The notes below the pieces were generated by a model, which was not told the DNA's origin, searched no databases, and worked only from the letters and a program-made list of their open reading frames with translations. Below, in pieces: positions 24,537-33,318 of a stretch of DNA of 64,000 bases (positions are counted from its first letter, which is position 1; every line of letters begins with the position of its first letter). The position numbers were made by a program, and so were the translations under genes. Source of the stretch: Allobogoriella alba (GTDB lineage: Bacteria > Actinomycetota > Actinomycetes > Actinomycetales > Actinomycetaceae). The stretch is from assembly GCF_042665525.1 (NCBI RefSeq), contig NZ_JBHTCQ010000001.1, positions 930,001 through 994,000 of the forward strand. Direction: 5' to 3'.

Positions 24537-26314
24537 GATCGCGTCCCAAGGACCTGACGCAGCGGCGTGCCTACGCCGGCATGACCCCCGAGCAGGCGGA
24601 GGTCGCGCACGCGGAGCACCGCCAGATCCTCAAGGTTCTGCCCGGCCTCCTGCTGGCGATGTTCGTCTCGACCCTCTCGATGATGATCGTGGGCAATGCG
24701 CTGCCGGTGATCGTGGGGGAGATCGGCGGGACGCAGCAGCAGTACACCTGGATCGTCACGGCCTCGATCCTCGCCTCCACCGTGGCCACCCCCATCGTCG
24801 GCAAGCTCGCCGACCTCTTCGACAAGAAGCGGCTCCTGCTCGGATCGATCGCCGTCTTCGCGGTGGGCTCCCTGCTGGCGGGGATGAGCGTCTCGGCCGG
24901 GATGCTGATCGCTGTCCGCGTGCTCCAGGGGCTCGGGATGGGCGCCATCATGGTGCTCGTCCAGATCACCATCGCCTCGATCATCCCGCCCCGCCAGCGT
25001 GGCCGGTACAACGGCTACCTCGGTTCGGTGATGGCCACCTCGACCGTCGCCGGTCCACTGGTCGGCGGCATCATCGTGGACGTCGAGTGGCTCGGCTGGC
25101 GCTGGTGCTTCTGGGCCATGCTGCCGTTCATGGCGGTGGCGCTCGTGGTGCTGTGGAAGAACCTGCAGGTGCCGACCGTCCGGCGCCCCGGGGTCCGCGT
25201 CGACTGGGCGGGTGCGGTGCTCGTCTCGCTCGCGGCGACGCTGCTGCTGCTCTGGATCTCCTTCGCGGACCACTCCTTCGCCTGGTTGTCCTGGCAGACG
25301 GCCGCCCTGCTCTCGGGGGCCGTGCTGGCGAGCGTGGCGTTCGTGCTGGTCGAACGGCGCACGCCTGAGCCGGTGGTCCCCCTGCACATCCTCACCGAGC
25401 GGAACACGGCCCTGGCGATCGTGGCGAGCCTCGCGGTCGGCACGGTGATGTTCGGCAACAACATCTTCCTCGGCCAGTACTTCCAGATCGGGCGCGGGTT
25501 CACGCCGACGGCCTCCGGCTGGATGATCCTGCCGCTCATGCTGGGGCTGCTCGTCTCCTCGACCGTCTCGGGGAACCTCGTCTCGCGTTCCGGCCGGTGG
25601 AAGCCGCACGTGCTCGGTGGCGTGACCCTGCTCGCCGTGGGCGTGGGCCTGCTGGTCTCGATCCGTGCGACGACCCCGCTGCCGCTGATCGCCGGGTTCC
25701 TGCTGATCGCCGGGCTGGGGCTCGGTGCCTCGATGCAGAACCTCGTGCTCGCCGTCCAGAACAGCAACAGCCTCGCCAACGTGGGTGCTGCCACCTCGAC
25801 GGTGACCTTCTTCCGCACGCTGGGCGGCGCGGTGGGGATCCAGCTCCTCGGAGCGATCTACGCGCACCGGGTGACGTCGCTGACCGTCGAGGAGCTGGGC
25901 GCCAGGGGGATCGACCCGGGTCAGATGGACGCGCAGTCGTCCTCGCTCGACCTGTCGGTGCTGCCGCCGCCGGTGGTCGAGGCGATCCGCGACGCCTACG
26001 GGAACGGCGTGAGCACCGTGTTCCTGATCGCGGCGGGCATCGCGGTGCTGGGCGTGATCGCCGTCCTCCTCATGCGCTCGACCATGCTGCGCAGCACATG
26101 GGACGTCCCCGAGCCCGCTCGGCAGGCGCTCGAGGACGACGCCGGTCCCGGGACGGCCGCGGCCCCGGGGGATCTCACGCCGGCTGCGACGGCGATGGTG
26201 GACCGCTCGGCAGTGCCGCGTGCGGACGGGGCGGAGCCGGCGCCGGAGCATGGCGCACCTCGGTCATCTCGTCATGCGAGTCAGGCCTCGGCGGGCAGGA
26301 AATCGTCCGAGTGA
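24533..26314 (+). CDS. DHA2-type MFS multidrug efflux transporter
   Basis: A 593-residue, 14-helix transporter of the EmrB/QacA class. Motif A is GKLADLFDKKRLLLG in loop 2-3; helix 5 shows VLVQITIASIIPPRQRGRYNGYLG, and the antiporter-type motif C region reads STVAGPLVGGIIVD. A C-terminal tail of about 80 polar residues follows the last helix (VLGVIAVLLMRSTM). It overlaps the upstream MarR gene and is presumably repressed by it. The substrate is unknown. Confidence 0.87.
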   Translation: MRSRPKDLTQRRAYAGMTPEQAEVAHAEHRQILKVLPGLLLAMFVSTLSMMIVGNALPVIVGEIGGTQQQYTWIVTASILASTVATPIVGKLADLFDKKRLLLGSIAVFAVGSLLAGMSVSAGMLIAVRVLQGLGMGAIMVLVQITIASIIPPRQRGRYNGYLGSVMATSTVAGPLVGGIIVDVEWLGWRWCFWAMLPFMAVALVVLWKNLQVPTVRRPGVRVDWAGAVLVSLAATLLLLWISFADHSFAWLSWQTAALLSGAVLASVAFVLVERRTPEPVVPLHILTERNTALAIVASLAVGTVMFGNNIFLGQYFQIGRGFTPTASGWMILPLMLGLLVSSTVSGNLVSRSGRWKPHVLGGVTLLAVGVGLLVSIRATTPLPLIAGFLLIAGLGLGASMQNLVLAVQNSNSLANVGAATSTVTFFRTLGGAVGIQLLGAIYAHRVTSLTVEELGARGIDPGQMDAQSSSLDLSVLPPPVVEAIRDAYGNGVSTVFLIAAGIAVLGVIAVLLMRSTMLRSTWDVPEPARQALEDDAGPGTAAAPGDLTPAATAMVDRSAVPRADGAEPAPEHGAPRSSRHASQASAGRKSSE

Positions 26315-26356
26315 CGCGGGAGGATCGGCTCCGACGCCGACCCCGGAGGAGCCACC

Positions 26357-27583
26357 GTGCCCGACCTTCCGTGTCCGATCGACCCTGACGGCCTTCGTCC
26401 GTCGACCCTCGCGGTGCGCGGCGGTCAGCGCCGCAGCGCCTACCAGGAGACGTCCGAGCCGCTCTACCTCACCCAGGGTTTCGTCTACGACACGGCGGCC
26501 GAGGCGGCCGCGGCGTTCGCCGAGGAGATCGACCGGTACACCTACAGCCGGTACGCGAACCCGACCGTCACCACGTTCGAGGAACGGCTCGCCCTGCTCG
26601 ACGGCGCCGAGGAGGGCCTGGCGACGGCGACCGGCATGGCGGCGGTCTTCACCGCCGTCGCCTCGCTGGTGCGCTCCGGGTCGCGGATCGTGGCGGCGCG
26701 GGAGCTCTTCGGGTCCACAGTCACCGTCTTCGACGAGATCCTGGCCGGCTGGGGCGTGCGGACCGACTACGTGGTGGGGACCGACGTCGAGCAGTGGGCG
26801 GCGGCGCTCGCGACGCCGGCCGACGTCGTGTTCCTCGAGTCACCGTCCAACCCGATGCAGGACGTGCTCGACGTGCGCGAGATCGCGCGGCTGGGTCACG
26901 AGGCCGGGGCCGTGGTCATCCTCGACAACGTCTTCGCGACGCCGGTGCTCCAGCGACCGCTCGAGCTCGGCGTCGACCTCGTCGTGTACTCGGCGACCAA
27001 GCACATCGACGGCCAGGGCCGTTGCATGGGCGGCGCCATCCTGGGCAGCCGCGAGCTGCTCGGCGGCCGCATCCGGACGATGTATCGGATGACGGGCCCG
27101 AATCTCTCACCGTTCAACGCGTGGGTCCTCACCAAGGGCCTGGAGACGCTGCCCCTGCGGGTGCGGGCGATGTCCGCGAGCGCGCTCGAGCTGGCCGGGT
27201 GGCTCGAGGCGCAGCCGGGGGTGGCCTCGGTGCGGTACCCGTTCCTGCCCTCCCACCCGCAGCACGCCCTCGCGCGGGCGCAGATGAGCGGCGGCGGGTC
27301 GGTCGTGACGGTCACGCTCGAGGGCGGTGGTGGGGCGGGTTCCGGCGTCGAGCCTGCGTTCGCGTTCCTCGACGCGCTGCGCCTCATCGACCTCTCCAGC
27401 AACCTCGGCGACGCCAAGACGCTCGCGACCCATCCGGCGACGACGACGCACTGCCGTGTGCCCCCGGACGCACGCCGGGGCATGGGCATCTCCGAGGCCA
27501 CCGTGCGGCTCTCGGTGGGCCTGGAGGACATCGAGGACCTACGGGAGGACCTGGCCCGCGGTCTGGCCGCCCTGCGAGCCTGA
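26357..27583 (+). CDS. metZ: O-succinylhomoserine sulfhydrylase
   Basis: A 408-residue Cys/Met-metabolism PLP enzyme. The PLP lysine lies in VVYSATKHIDGQGRCMGG, the cofactor phosphate site in EGLATATGMAAVFTAVAS, and YSRYANPTVTTFEERLALL is the usual N-terminal motif. The late LATHPATTTH is typical of MetZ. It makes homocysteine from an activated homoserine and sulfide. The GTG has GGAGGA seven bases upstream. Cystathionine gamma-synthase is the main alternative; the DGQGRCMGGAI stretch favours MetZ. Confidence 0.88.
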   Translation: MPDLPCPIDPDGLRPSTLAVRGGQRRSAYQETSEPLYLTQGFVYDTAAEAAAAFAEEIDRYTYSRYANPTVTTFEERLALLDGAEEGLATATGMAAVFTAVASLVRSGSRIVAARELFGSTVTVFDEILAGWGVRTDYVVGTDVEQWAAALATPADVVFLESPSNPMQDVLDVREIARLGHEAGAVVILDNVFATPVLQRPLELGVDLVVYSATKHIDGQGRCMGGAILGSRELLGGRIRTMYRMTGPNLSPFNAWVLTKGLETLPLRVRAMSASALELAGWLEAQPGVASVRYPFLPSHPQHALARAQMSGGGSVVTVTLEGGGGAGSGVEPAFAFLDALRLIDLSSNLGDAKTLATHPATTTHCRVPPDARRGMGISEATVRLSVGLEDIEDLREDLARGLAALRA

Positions 27584-27647
27584 GCTCGGGTCCCGCACGC
27601 CGGCAACGACCTCGAGACCGGATCAGCGAGGGTATCTTGACAACACC

Positions 27648-27673
27648 CTGTCATGCTATGACAGCATGCTGTC
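27648..27673. promoter_or_regulatory. Nested palindromes at the promoter of the second MarR gene
   Basis: CTGTCA-TGCTA-TGACAG (27648-27664) overlaps the 14-bp perfect palindrome GACAGCATGCTGTC (27660-27673). A consensus -35 TTGACA sits at 27637-27642. The repeats end three bases before the ATG, so binding would block both promoter and start. A strong candidate for MarR autoregulation. Confidence 0.6.
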
Positions 27674-27676
27674 GTC

Positions 27677-28135
27677 ATGCCCGGATCACACCCCAGCGAC
27701 GAGGCCGAGGCCTACCGGCTCCTCATGGCAGACGTGTACGAGCTCGCGAGCGCGGCGCGGCGCACCAGCGACCGGGTGGCGGCGCGGCACGGGCAGTCGG
27801 TGGCGCGCTGGCACGTGATGAGCGTGGTGGCGGAGGAGGAGGTGAGCGTGCCGGGGGTCGCCTCCCGCCTCGGGCTGACGCGGCAGAGCGTCCAGCGGGT
27901 CGTCGACCGGCTCGCCGCGGACGGGCTCGTGGCCAGGCGGGACAACCCACGCCATCGTGCCTCCCCGCTGGTCGGTCTCACCCCGGCGGGGCGCCGGGTC
28001 CTCGACCGGCTGGTGGCGGACGCCGACGCGGATCGCGAGGCGATGCTGGCAGCCGGGGGCGTGCACCGGCGGGACCTGCTGGCCGCGCGGCAGACCGTCC
28101 GGACCCTGCTCGCCCTGCTCCGCTCGCGGGGGTAG
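27677..28135 (+). CDS. MarR family transcriptional regulator
   Basis: A 152-residue MarR protein: the recognition helix is in VASRLGLTRQSVQRVVDRLAAD and the wing in GLVARRDNPRHRASPLVGLT. The ATG at 27677 has no ribosome site and lies directly after the palindromes, so the transcript is probably leaderless or nearly so. Divergent and downstream neighbours (metZ, upp) are housekeeping genes, so no target other than itself is obvious. Actinobacterial MarR proteins with the ARWHVM segment often respond to oxidants or phenolics, but that cannot be read here. Confidence 0.85.
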   Translation: MPGSHPSDEAEAYRLLMADVYELASAARRTSDRVAARHGQSVARWHVMSVVAEEEVSVPGVASRLGLTRQSVQRVVDRLAADGLVARRDNPRHRASPLVGLTPAGRRVLDRLVADADADREAMLAAGGVHRRDLLAARQTVRTLLALLRSRG

Positions 28136-28248
28136 GCCGGCCTGGCCGGACGTAGGGTGAGCGCCGTGACGGCGAAGCGCGCATGCCTCGGCGGCCCTAC
28201 CTCCACGGGCTGATGGCGGCCGGCCGCAGCCCCGGCGTCAGTCCACGG

Positions 28249-28887
28249 TCAGTCCACGACGCCGTAGAGCCGGTCGCCCGCGTCACCCAGGCCGGGGACG
28301 ATGAACCGCTGGTTGTTGAGGCGCTCGTCGACCGCCGCGGTGACGATGCCGACGTCACCACGCTCACCCACGGCCTGCTCCAGGGTCTGGAGCCCTTCCG
28401 GGGCGGCGAGCAGGCAGATCGCCGTGACGTCGACCGCGCCCCGTTCGAGGAGGTACTCGACGGCGGCGATCAGGGTGTGGCCGGTGGCCAGCATCGGATC
28501 CAGCACGAAGCACTGACGGCCCGAGAGGTCGTCGGGCAGCCGGTTGGCGTACGTGATCGCCTCGAAGGTCTGCTCGTCGCGCTGCATGCCGAGGAAGCCG
28601 ACCTCCGCCGTCGGCAGCAGGCGGCTCATGCCGGCGAGCATGCCGAGCCCCGCGCGCAGGATCGGCACCACGATCGGGCGCGGCGCCGCGAGGTGGATGC
28701 CGGTGGTGCGCGCCACCGGGGTGTCGATCTCGACCTCGGTGACGCGGACGTCCCGGGTGGCCTCGTAGGCGAGGAGCGTGACGAGCTCGTCCACCAGCAG
28801 CCGGAAGGTGGGGGACTCCGTCCGCTGGTCACGCAGGACGGTGAGCTTGTGGGCGATGAGCGGGTGGTCGGCCACGTGGACGCGCAT
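28249..28887 (-). CDS. upp: Uracil phosphoribosyltransferase
   Basis: A 212-residue PRTase: VADHPLIAHKLTVLRDQRT at the start, ILRAGLGMLAGM, the PRPP-binding loop VLDPMLATGHTLIAAVEYL and the C-terminal uracil-binding IVPGLGDAGDRLYGVVD. It salvages uracil to UMP. Length and all family motifs are intact. It is divergent from tadA. A uracil permease gene is also in the window (56826-58136), though not adjacent. Confidence 0.95.
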   Translation of the reverse strand: MRVHVADHPLIAHKLTVLRDQRTESPTFRLLVDELVTLLAYEATRDVRVTEVEIDTPVARTTGIHLAAPRPIVVPILRAGLGMLAGMSRLLPTAEVGFLGMQRDEQTFEAITYANRLPDDLSGRQCFVLDPMLATGHTLIAAVEYLLERGAVDVTAICLLAAPEGLQTLEQAVGERGDVGIVTAAVDERLNNQRFIVPGLGDAGDRLYGVVD

Positions 28888-28940
28888 GGGGCCAACCTAC
28901 CGGCCGCCATGGCCGGGCACGGCCCTGCCATCATGGCGGC

Positions 28941-29438
28941 ATGACGGCTGGACCGGGCTCGCGTGCCACCCCGGAGGTGGACGCCGCCATGGTCGAGGCG
29001 CTGCGCCTCGCCCAGGAGGCCGCGGACGACGGCGACGTACCCGTCGGCGCCGTCGTGCTGGGCCCCGACGGCGCGCGACTGGGCGGCGGCCGCAACCGCC
29101 GGGAGGTCGACGGTGACCCGACCGCGCACGCCGAGATCCTCGCCCTCCGGCAGGCGGCGGCAACGCTCGGTACCTGGCGTCTGGAGGGCTGCACCCTCGT
29201 CGTGACGCTCGAGCCGTGCACCATGTGCGCGGGCGCCGTGGTCCTCTCGCGTCTCGCGCGGGTCGTGCTCGGCGCCTGGGACCCCAAGGCCGGCGCCACC
29301 GGCTCGGTCCGCGACGTCGTGCGGGACGCCCGTCTCAACCACCGCGTCGAGGTGATGTCCGGTGTCCGGGCCGCGGAGAGCGGCGAGCTGCTGCGCGACT
29401 TCTTCGACGCGCGCCGCGGCACCGCGGAGCAGGCCTGA
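28941..29438 (+). CDS. tadA: tRNA-specific adenosine deaminase
   Basis: A 165-residue deaminase with zinc-site motifs PTAHAEILALRQ (His and catalytic Glu) and LEPCTMCAGAVVLSR (PCxxC). TadA converts A34 to inosine in tRNA-Arg(ACG). GAWDPKAGATGSV and LNHRVEV near the C-terminus are typical. It is divergent from upp and is followed 41 bases later by the acylphosphatase gene. Confidence 0.93.
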   Translation: MTAGPGSRATPEVDAAMVEALRLAQEAADDGDVPVGAVVLGPDGARLGGGRNRREVDGDPTAHAEILALRQAAATLGTWRLEGCTLVVTLEPCTMCAGAVVLSRLARVVLGAWDPKAGATGSVRDVVRDARLNHRVEVMSGVRAAESGELLRDFFDARRGTAEQA

Positions 29439-29479
29439 GGCGACGTGCGTGCCGCGCGCCGCCTCGGGAGACTGGCCGC

Positions 29480-29746
29480 ATGATCCGCCGACACCTCGTC
29501 GTCCACGGCCGCGTGCAGGGCGTCGGGTTCCGCTACACGTGCGAGGAGGTCGCCGCCCGCCTCGGGGTGAGTGGCTGGGTCCGCAACCGGCCGGACGGCA
29601 CGGTCGAGATCGTCGTCGAGGGCGAGCCCGACGCCGTCGGGAAGCTCGTGGAATGGGCGGACCGGGGCCCGCGGCTCGCCGACGTCGCCCGCGTCGAGGC
29701 GAGTGACGAGGAGCCGGAGGGGCTGCGCGGGTTCCGGACCCGGTAG
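29480..29746 (+). CDS. acyP: Acylphosphatase
   Basis: An 88-residue complete acylphosphatase. The catalytic loop is VHGRVQGVGFRYTCEEVA (Arg that binds phosphate), and the catalytic Asn appears in GVSGWVRNRPDGTVEIVVEG. It hydrolyses acyl phosphates such as carbamoyl phosphate. The ATG at 29480 gives the usual family length. Confidence 0.93.
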   Translation: MIRRHLVVHGRVQGVGFRYTCEEVAARLGVSGWVRNRPDGTVEIVVEGEPDAVGKLVEWADRGPRLADVARVEASDEEPEGLRGFRTR

Positions 29747-29773
29747 CGAGCCGGGAGCAGCTGCGCGGGAACC

Positions 29774-30739
29774 TCATGCGCCGAGGGCGCGGGCCAGTGT
29801 CGGGAGTGCCTCCGAGGTCCCCACGTGCACGCGGAGGTGCGCCAGGTCGTCGCCTCGGGTGGTGCCGCGGTTCACGATCCCGACCGGGCGGCCGGCCTTC
29901 GCCGCCCGCCGGACGTACCGCAGCCCGCCCATCACGGCCAACGACGATCCCGCGACCAGCAGTGCCTCGGCCTCGTCGACGATCGCACCGGCCTCCTCGA
30001 CCCGGTCCCGCGGGGTGTTGTCACCGAAGAAGACGACGTCGGGCTTGAGGATGCCGCCGCACCGCGGGCAGTCGGCGATCCGGAACTCCGCCGTCGAGTC
30101 CAGCACCACGTCCGCGTCCGGTGCCACCTCGAGGTCAGCCACGGCGCTCAGACTGTCCAGCCAGTGCGGGTTGAGGGCGACGAGCGTGGCGTCGTGCTCC
30201 TCGCGGCTGAGCACCAGTCCGCAGGCAAGGCACAGCACGCGGTCGTAGCGGCCGTGCAGGTGGACCACGTGCCGCGAGCCGGCCCGCACGTGCAGCAGGT
30301 CGATGTTCTGCGTGATGAGCCCGGTGAGCAGGCCGGCGCGCTCCATGGCGGCCAGCGCGTGGTGGCCCGGGTTCGGCTCGGCCTGCTGCAGGTGCCGCCA
30401 GCCGATGTGGTTGCGTGCCCAGTAGTGACGACGGAACCGCTCCGAGGAGACGAACTGCTGGTGCGTCATGGGCCGGCGCGGACGGGCACCGGGAGAGCGA
30501 TAGTCCGGGATGCCGGAGTCGGTCGAGATCCCCGCGCCGGTCAGCACCGCGAGCCGCCGCCCGGACAGCAGCTCCACGAGCGGCTGCAGGGCCGCCTGGA
30601 CGTCCTCCGGGTCGGGCAGCGCCCCCTCGGCCGGCGGCGCGATCGTCATCGGCCGCACGACGAGCCGCGGCGGCGACCCGCTGGGGAAGAGGTCCGCCAC
30701 GGTGTGCTGCGCGGGGCGGGGACGGTCGCTCTCAGGCAC
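29774..30739 (-). CDS. Sir2-family NAD-dependent deacetylase
   Basis: A 321-residue sirtuin. The NAD-binding motif is LTGAGISTDSGIPDYRSPG, followed by ITQNIDLLHVRAG and the catalytic His in VVHLHGRYDR. Two zinc pairs are visible (CLACG and CPRCG), then FFGDNTP and VAGSSLAVMGG. TQNID-LLH replaces the common NVDGLH. An extra 55-residue N-terminal segment precedes the core. It is convergent with the acylphosphatase gene. It presumably removes acyl groups from lysines of metabolic enzymes. Confidence 0.9.
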   Translation of the reverse strand: MPESDRPRPAQHTVADLFPSGSPPRLVVRPMTIAPPAEGALPDPEDVQAALQPLVELLSGRRLAVLTGAGISTDSGIPDYRSPGARPRRPMTHQQFVSSERFRRHYWARNHIGWRHLQQAEPNPGHHALAAMERAGLLTGLITQNIDLLHVRAGSRHVVHLHGRYDRVLCLACGLVLSREEHDATLVALNPHWLDSLSAVADLEVAPDADVVLDSTAEFRIADCPRCGGILKPDVVFFGDNTPRDRVEEAGAIVDEAEALLVAGSSLAVMGGLRYVRRAAKAGRPVGIVNRGTTRGDDLAHLRVHVGTSEALPTLARALGA

Positions 30740-30849
30740 CGCGCCAGGTTACGGCGGGATCCGGCCGCGGGCACCGCGTCAGGTTACGACGGCGTGACAA
30801 GGCGGCGTTTCGCGAGCGCGACGGTGGGGGACGCCCGTACCGTCGTGAC

Positions 30850-31323
30850 ATGGACAGCACGGCTGGTGCGGACCTGGCCGTCCGCGGCCGCGAGGTGGTC
30901 ACGTCCTACCTCGCGGGGGTCGACGTCGCGTGGACCGATGAGGACGAGGAGCTCGTCGAGATCCTCAACGGCGCGGGGCACCTGCGCCGCATCCGGGTGT
31001 CGGTGACCGACGGTGACGTGTGGCTGCTGCAGCGCGCCCTGCTCGACGAGGAGCCGGAGATCGAGGGGGGCTGGTGGTCGTTCGTCCGGGTGCGCCGGGA
31101 CGCCGCGGAGCCGGAGGTCTACCTGGCCGCGGAGGACGGGGTGCGCGAGCTCATGCACCGGCTCACCCGGCGGGAGGCGGCGGTGGGTGCCGGCACGGAG
31201 CCGACCGAACAGGTCGAGCCCGCCCCGGCGCCGGTCCAGATGCGGGACGAGGCGGTCCGCGTCTGCGACGGCGACCTGCGACCCCTGCTGCGGTCCTGGC
31301 GCGAGCTGACCATGGGATTCTGA
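30850..31323 (+). CDS. Hypothetical protein, 157 residues
   Basis: A small acidic protein with one Trp-rich patch (DVWLLQRALLDEEPEIEGGWW) and no membrane segment. It starts at the ATG at 30850, divergent from the Sir2 gene. Codon usage matches the neighbours, and the reading frame continues to a stop just before a tRNA gene. I do not recognise a family. Confidence 0.6.
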   Translation: MDSTAGADLAVRGREVVTSYLAGVDVAWTDEDEELVEILNGAGHLRRIRVSVTDGDVWLLQRALLDEEPEIEGGWWSFVRVRRDAAEPEVYLAAEDGVRELMHRLTRREAAVGAGTEPTEQVEPAPAPVQMRDEAVRVCDGDLRPLLRSWRELTMGF

Positions 31324-31417
31324 GGCCTCGGCTCGACGAGAGGGAGCATCCGGCGGCCGGTGGCACCCGCTCGCACGAGCTTCTCGCCCGACGTGACCCG
31401 TCGCACGCACCCACGGT

Positions 31418-31447
31418 TTGGGGCGCCATGAGGCCGCCCGGTACCAT
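31418..31447 (+). promoter_or_regulatory. Putative promoter of tRNA-Ser(CGA)
   Basis: -35 TTGGGG at 31418-31423, an 18-bp spacer, and -10 TACCAT at 31442-31447, ten bases before the tRNA 5' end. Confidence 0.4.
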
Positions 31448-31457
31448 CGACGGCCGA

Positions 31458-31543
31458 GGTAGCGTGTCCGAGCGGCCGAAGGTGCAGCACTCGAAATGCT
31501 GTGTGGTTAACAGCCACCGTGGGTTCAAATCCCACCGCTACCG
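31458..31543 (+). tRNA. tRNA-Ser (anticodon CGA)
   Basis: The acceptor strands GGTAGCG and CGCTACC pair perfectly over 7 bp, with discriminator G at 31543. The anticodon stem AGCA/TGCT encloses the loop CTCGAAA, giving anticodon CGA. A long variable arm typical of tRNA-Ser and a T-arm (GTGGG-TTCAAAT-CCCAC) follow. CCA is not encoded. The structure predicts serine charging for UCG codons. Confidence 0.93.
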
Positions 31544-31554
31544 CGCTGGTGAGG

Positions 31555-31586
31555 TGTCGGGACATCGTGCACACGGTGTCCCGACA
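31555..31586 (+). terminator. Strong hairpin terminator after tRNA-Ser(CGA)
   Basis: TGTCGGGACA and TGTCCCGACA form a perfect 10-bp stem, extended inward by CGTG-CA-CACG, and are followed by TTTCGCTTT. It also separates the tRNA from the end of the convergent catabolic operon. Confidence 0.8.
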
Positions 31587-31637
31587 TTTCGCTTTCCGGG
31601 GCTGTGTGTCCGGGCGCGAACGTGGCAGGGGCCGCGT

Positions 31638-32465
31638 CTACCGCCGGTAGATGCGTGCGGCATTCGCGAGCAGGACCTTGTTCCGGTCCGAGGTCGGTAT
31701 GCCCGAGAGGTGGTGGCGGGCTGCCTCGAGGCTGGAGGAGTACTCCCCGTAGGAGAGCGCGTGCGGCAGGTCGCTGCCCCACAGCAGCCGGTCCGCCCCG
31801 AACACCCGGAGGAGTTCCGAGACGAGCCCGGTGAGGTCCTGGAACGGAGCCGTGTGGCCGGAGAGGGCTCCGAACGCGGACAGCTTGAGGTAGACCTCGG
31901 GCACGTCTGCCAGCGCCAGCATGTCGTCGACGAAGCGGCGCGGCGTTCCGGGACGGCAGTAGCCCAGATGGTCGATGACCACGGTGACGGTCGGATGTCG
32001 CCGAGCCATCGTCAGCACGGCGCGGAGCTGATGCGGCTCGACCAGAAGACTCAGGACGGCATCGACTCCCTCTGCCGCACGCCAGACGTCTGCGCCGGCC
32101 AGCGGCCAGCTCCGGTCGCGACCAAGGCCGACCATGCGGATGCCCCGGTAGCCCGCGCGGGGTGTGAAGCGGGTACGGAGCTCCTCGACCGACGGCGGCC
32201 GCAGCGGGTCCGCCAGGCAGACGCCGACCAGTCGGTCGGGGAACCGACGCAGCACCTCGTCCAGGTAACCGTGGTCCGGCCCGTACACCCTCGGCTGGAT
32301 GACGGCGGCTGCCGCGACACCGGCAGTCCCCAGGTCCCGGACCAGATGTTCCACCGGGTACGGGCTGCGTGGCACGGGCACGTCGTCGTACGGACCAAAC
32401 GGGAAGGCCGCCGTGTCTGCCGACCACACGTGGGTGTGAGTGTCGAACGCCACAGGGTCAACCAA
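31638..32465 (-). CDS. Amidohydrolase-2 family metal-dependent hydrolase
   Basis: A 275-residue TIM-barrel protein. The HxH metal site is AFDTHTHVWSADTAAFPF near residue 10. VIQPRVYGPDHGYLDEVL, VIDHLGYCRPG (later His) and LLWGSDLPH (Asp) complete the pattern of PF04909, which includes lactonases and decarboxylases. I choose the TTG at 32465 because GGAGGGGG sits six bases upstream; it overlaps the permease stop. A GTG at 32453 is possible. It ends the import operon, so it probably acts on the imported compound, for example as a sugar lactonase. Confidence 0.82.
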   Translation of the reverse strand: MVDPVAFDTHTHVWSADTAAFPFGPYDDVPVPRSPYPVEHLVRDLGTAGVAAAAVIQPRVYGPDHGYLDEVLRRFPDRLVGVCLADPLRPPSVEELRTRFTPRAGYRGIRMVGLGRDRSWPLAGADVWRAAEGVDAVLSLLVEPHQLRAVLTMARRHPTVTVVIDHLGYCRPGTPRRFVDDMLALADVPEVYLKLSAFGALSGHTAPFQDLTGLVSELLRVFGADRLLWGSDLPHALSYGEYSSSLEAARHHLSGIPTSDRNKVLLANAARIYRR

Positions 32466-33318
32466 CGGTGGCCCCCTCCGTGATGCCACGATCGATCGAG
32501 CGTTGCGCGACGAGGTAGACGACCAGCACCGGCACGAGCGCGAGTGCCGCCGCGGCGAGCATGAGGTTCTGCTGCGGCCGCTCGGCATTCGCGAACTGGA
32601 CGAGACCCTGTTGGACCGGCATCAGCTCGGCGTCGCGGAAGACCACCAGGGCGAGGGTGAACTCGTTCCACACGTGCACCAGGTTGAGCACCGCCGACGC
32701 GGCCAGTCCCGGCCGCGCCAGCGGCAGCATGACGCGCGTGAAGATCCGCCACTTCGAGGCGCCGTCGATCACCGCCGCCTCCTCGACCTCCACCGGGATG
32801 GCCCGGAAGAAGCGGATGAGGATGAACACGCTCAGGGGCAGGGTGCTGGCCGTCATCGCGGCCACATAGCCGATCCGGGTGTTCGTCAGACCGAGGTCCA
32901 GCAACGTCGAGTAGAGCGGCAGGAAGATGGCGGACGCCGGAACCATCAGCATGGCCAGGGTCACCCCGAGGGCGAACAGCCGAGCGGGGAACCGGTGCCG
33001 CGCGAATCCGTACGCCGCCATCGCCGCGAGCAGCACCGAGACCGGGACGACGACGGCGCTGTAGAGCACGCTGTTGCCGACGTACTGGTAGAACCTGCCG
33101 TCGGTCCACACGTCGGCGAAGTTCGACCAACGCAACGTGCCGGGCAGGATGCTCTCCCCGCGGTTGATCTCGGCGGTCGACTGGAGCGCACCCGTGTACA
33201 GCAGCACGAGGGGGCAGAGCGTCGCCAAGGCGCCCGCGACGAGGAGCGCGTACACCGCTGCCCGCGAGGGGCGGAGCCGACGCGTGCCGGCGCTCGCGGT
33301 CGACCTGGCCCTACGCAT
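32458..33318 (-). CDS. Carbohydrate ABC transporter permease, MalG type
   Basis: A 286-residue permease with six helices and the EAA loop EVEEAAVIDGASKWRIFTRV near residues 188-207, as in MalG-family sugar importers. NFADVWTDGRFYQYVGNSVL and LMVPASAIFLPLYSTLLDLG are standard. The ATG at 33318 overlaps the upstream permease gene by eight bases. It pairs with that permease and the upstream binding protein. No ATPase is encoded in the operon. Confidence 0.9.
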   Translation of the reverse strand: MRRARSTASAGTRRLRPSRAAVYALLVAGALATLCPLVLLYTGALQSTAEINRGESILPGTLRWSNFADVWTDGRFYQYVGNSVLYSAVVVPVSVLLAAMAAYGFARHRFPARLFALGVTLAMLMVPASAIFLPLYSTLLDLGLTNTRIGYVAAMTASTLPLSVFILIRFFRAIPVEVEEAAVIDGASKWRIFTRVMLPLARPGLAASAVLNLVHVWNEFTLALVVFRDAELMPVQQGLVQFANAERPQQNLMLAAAALALVPVLVVYLVAQRSIDRGITEGATVG

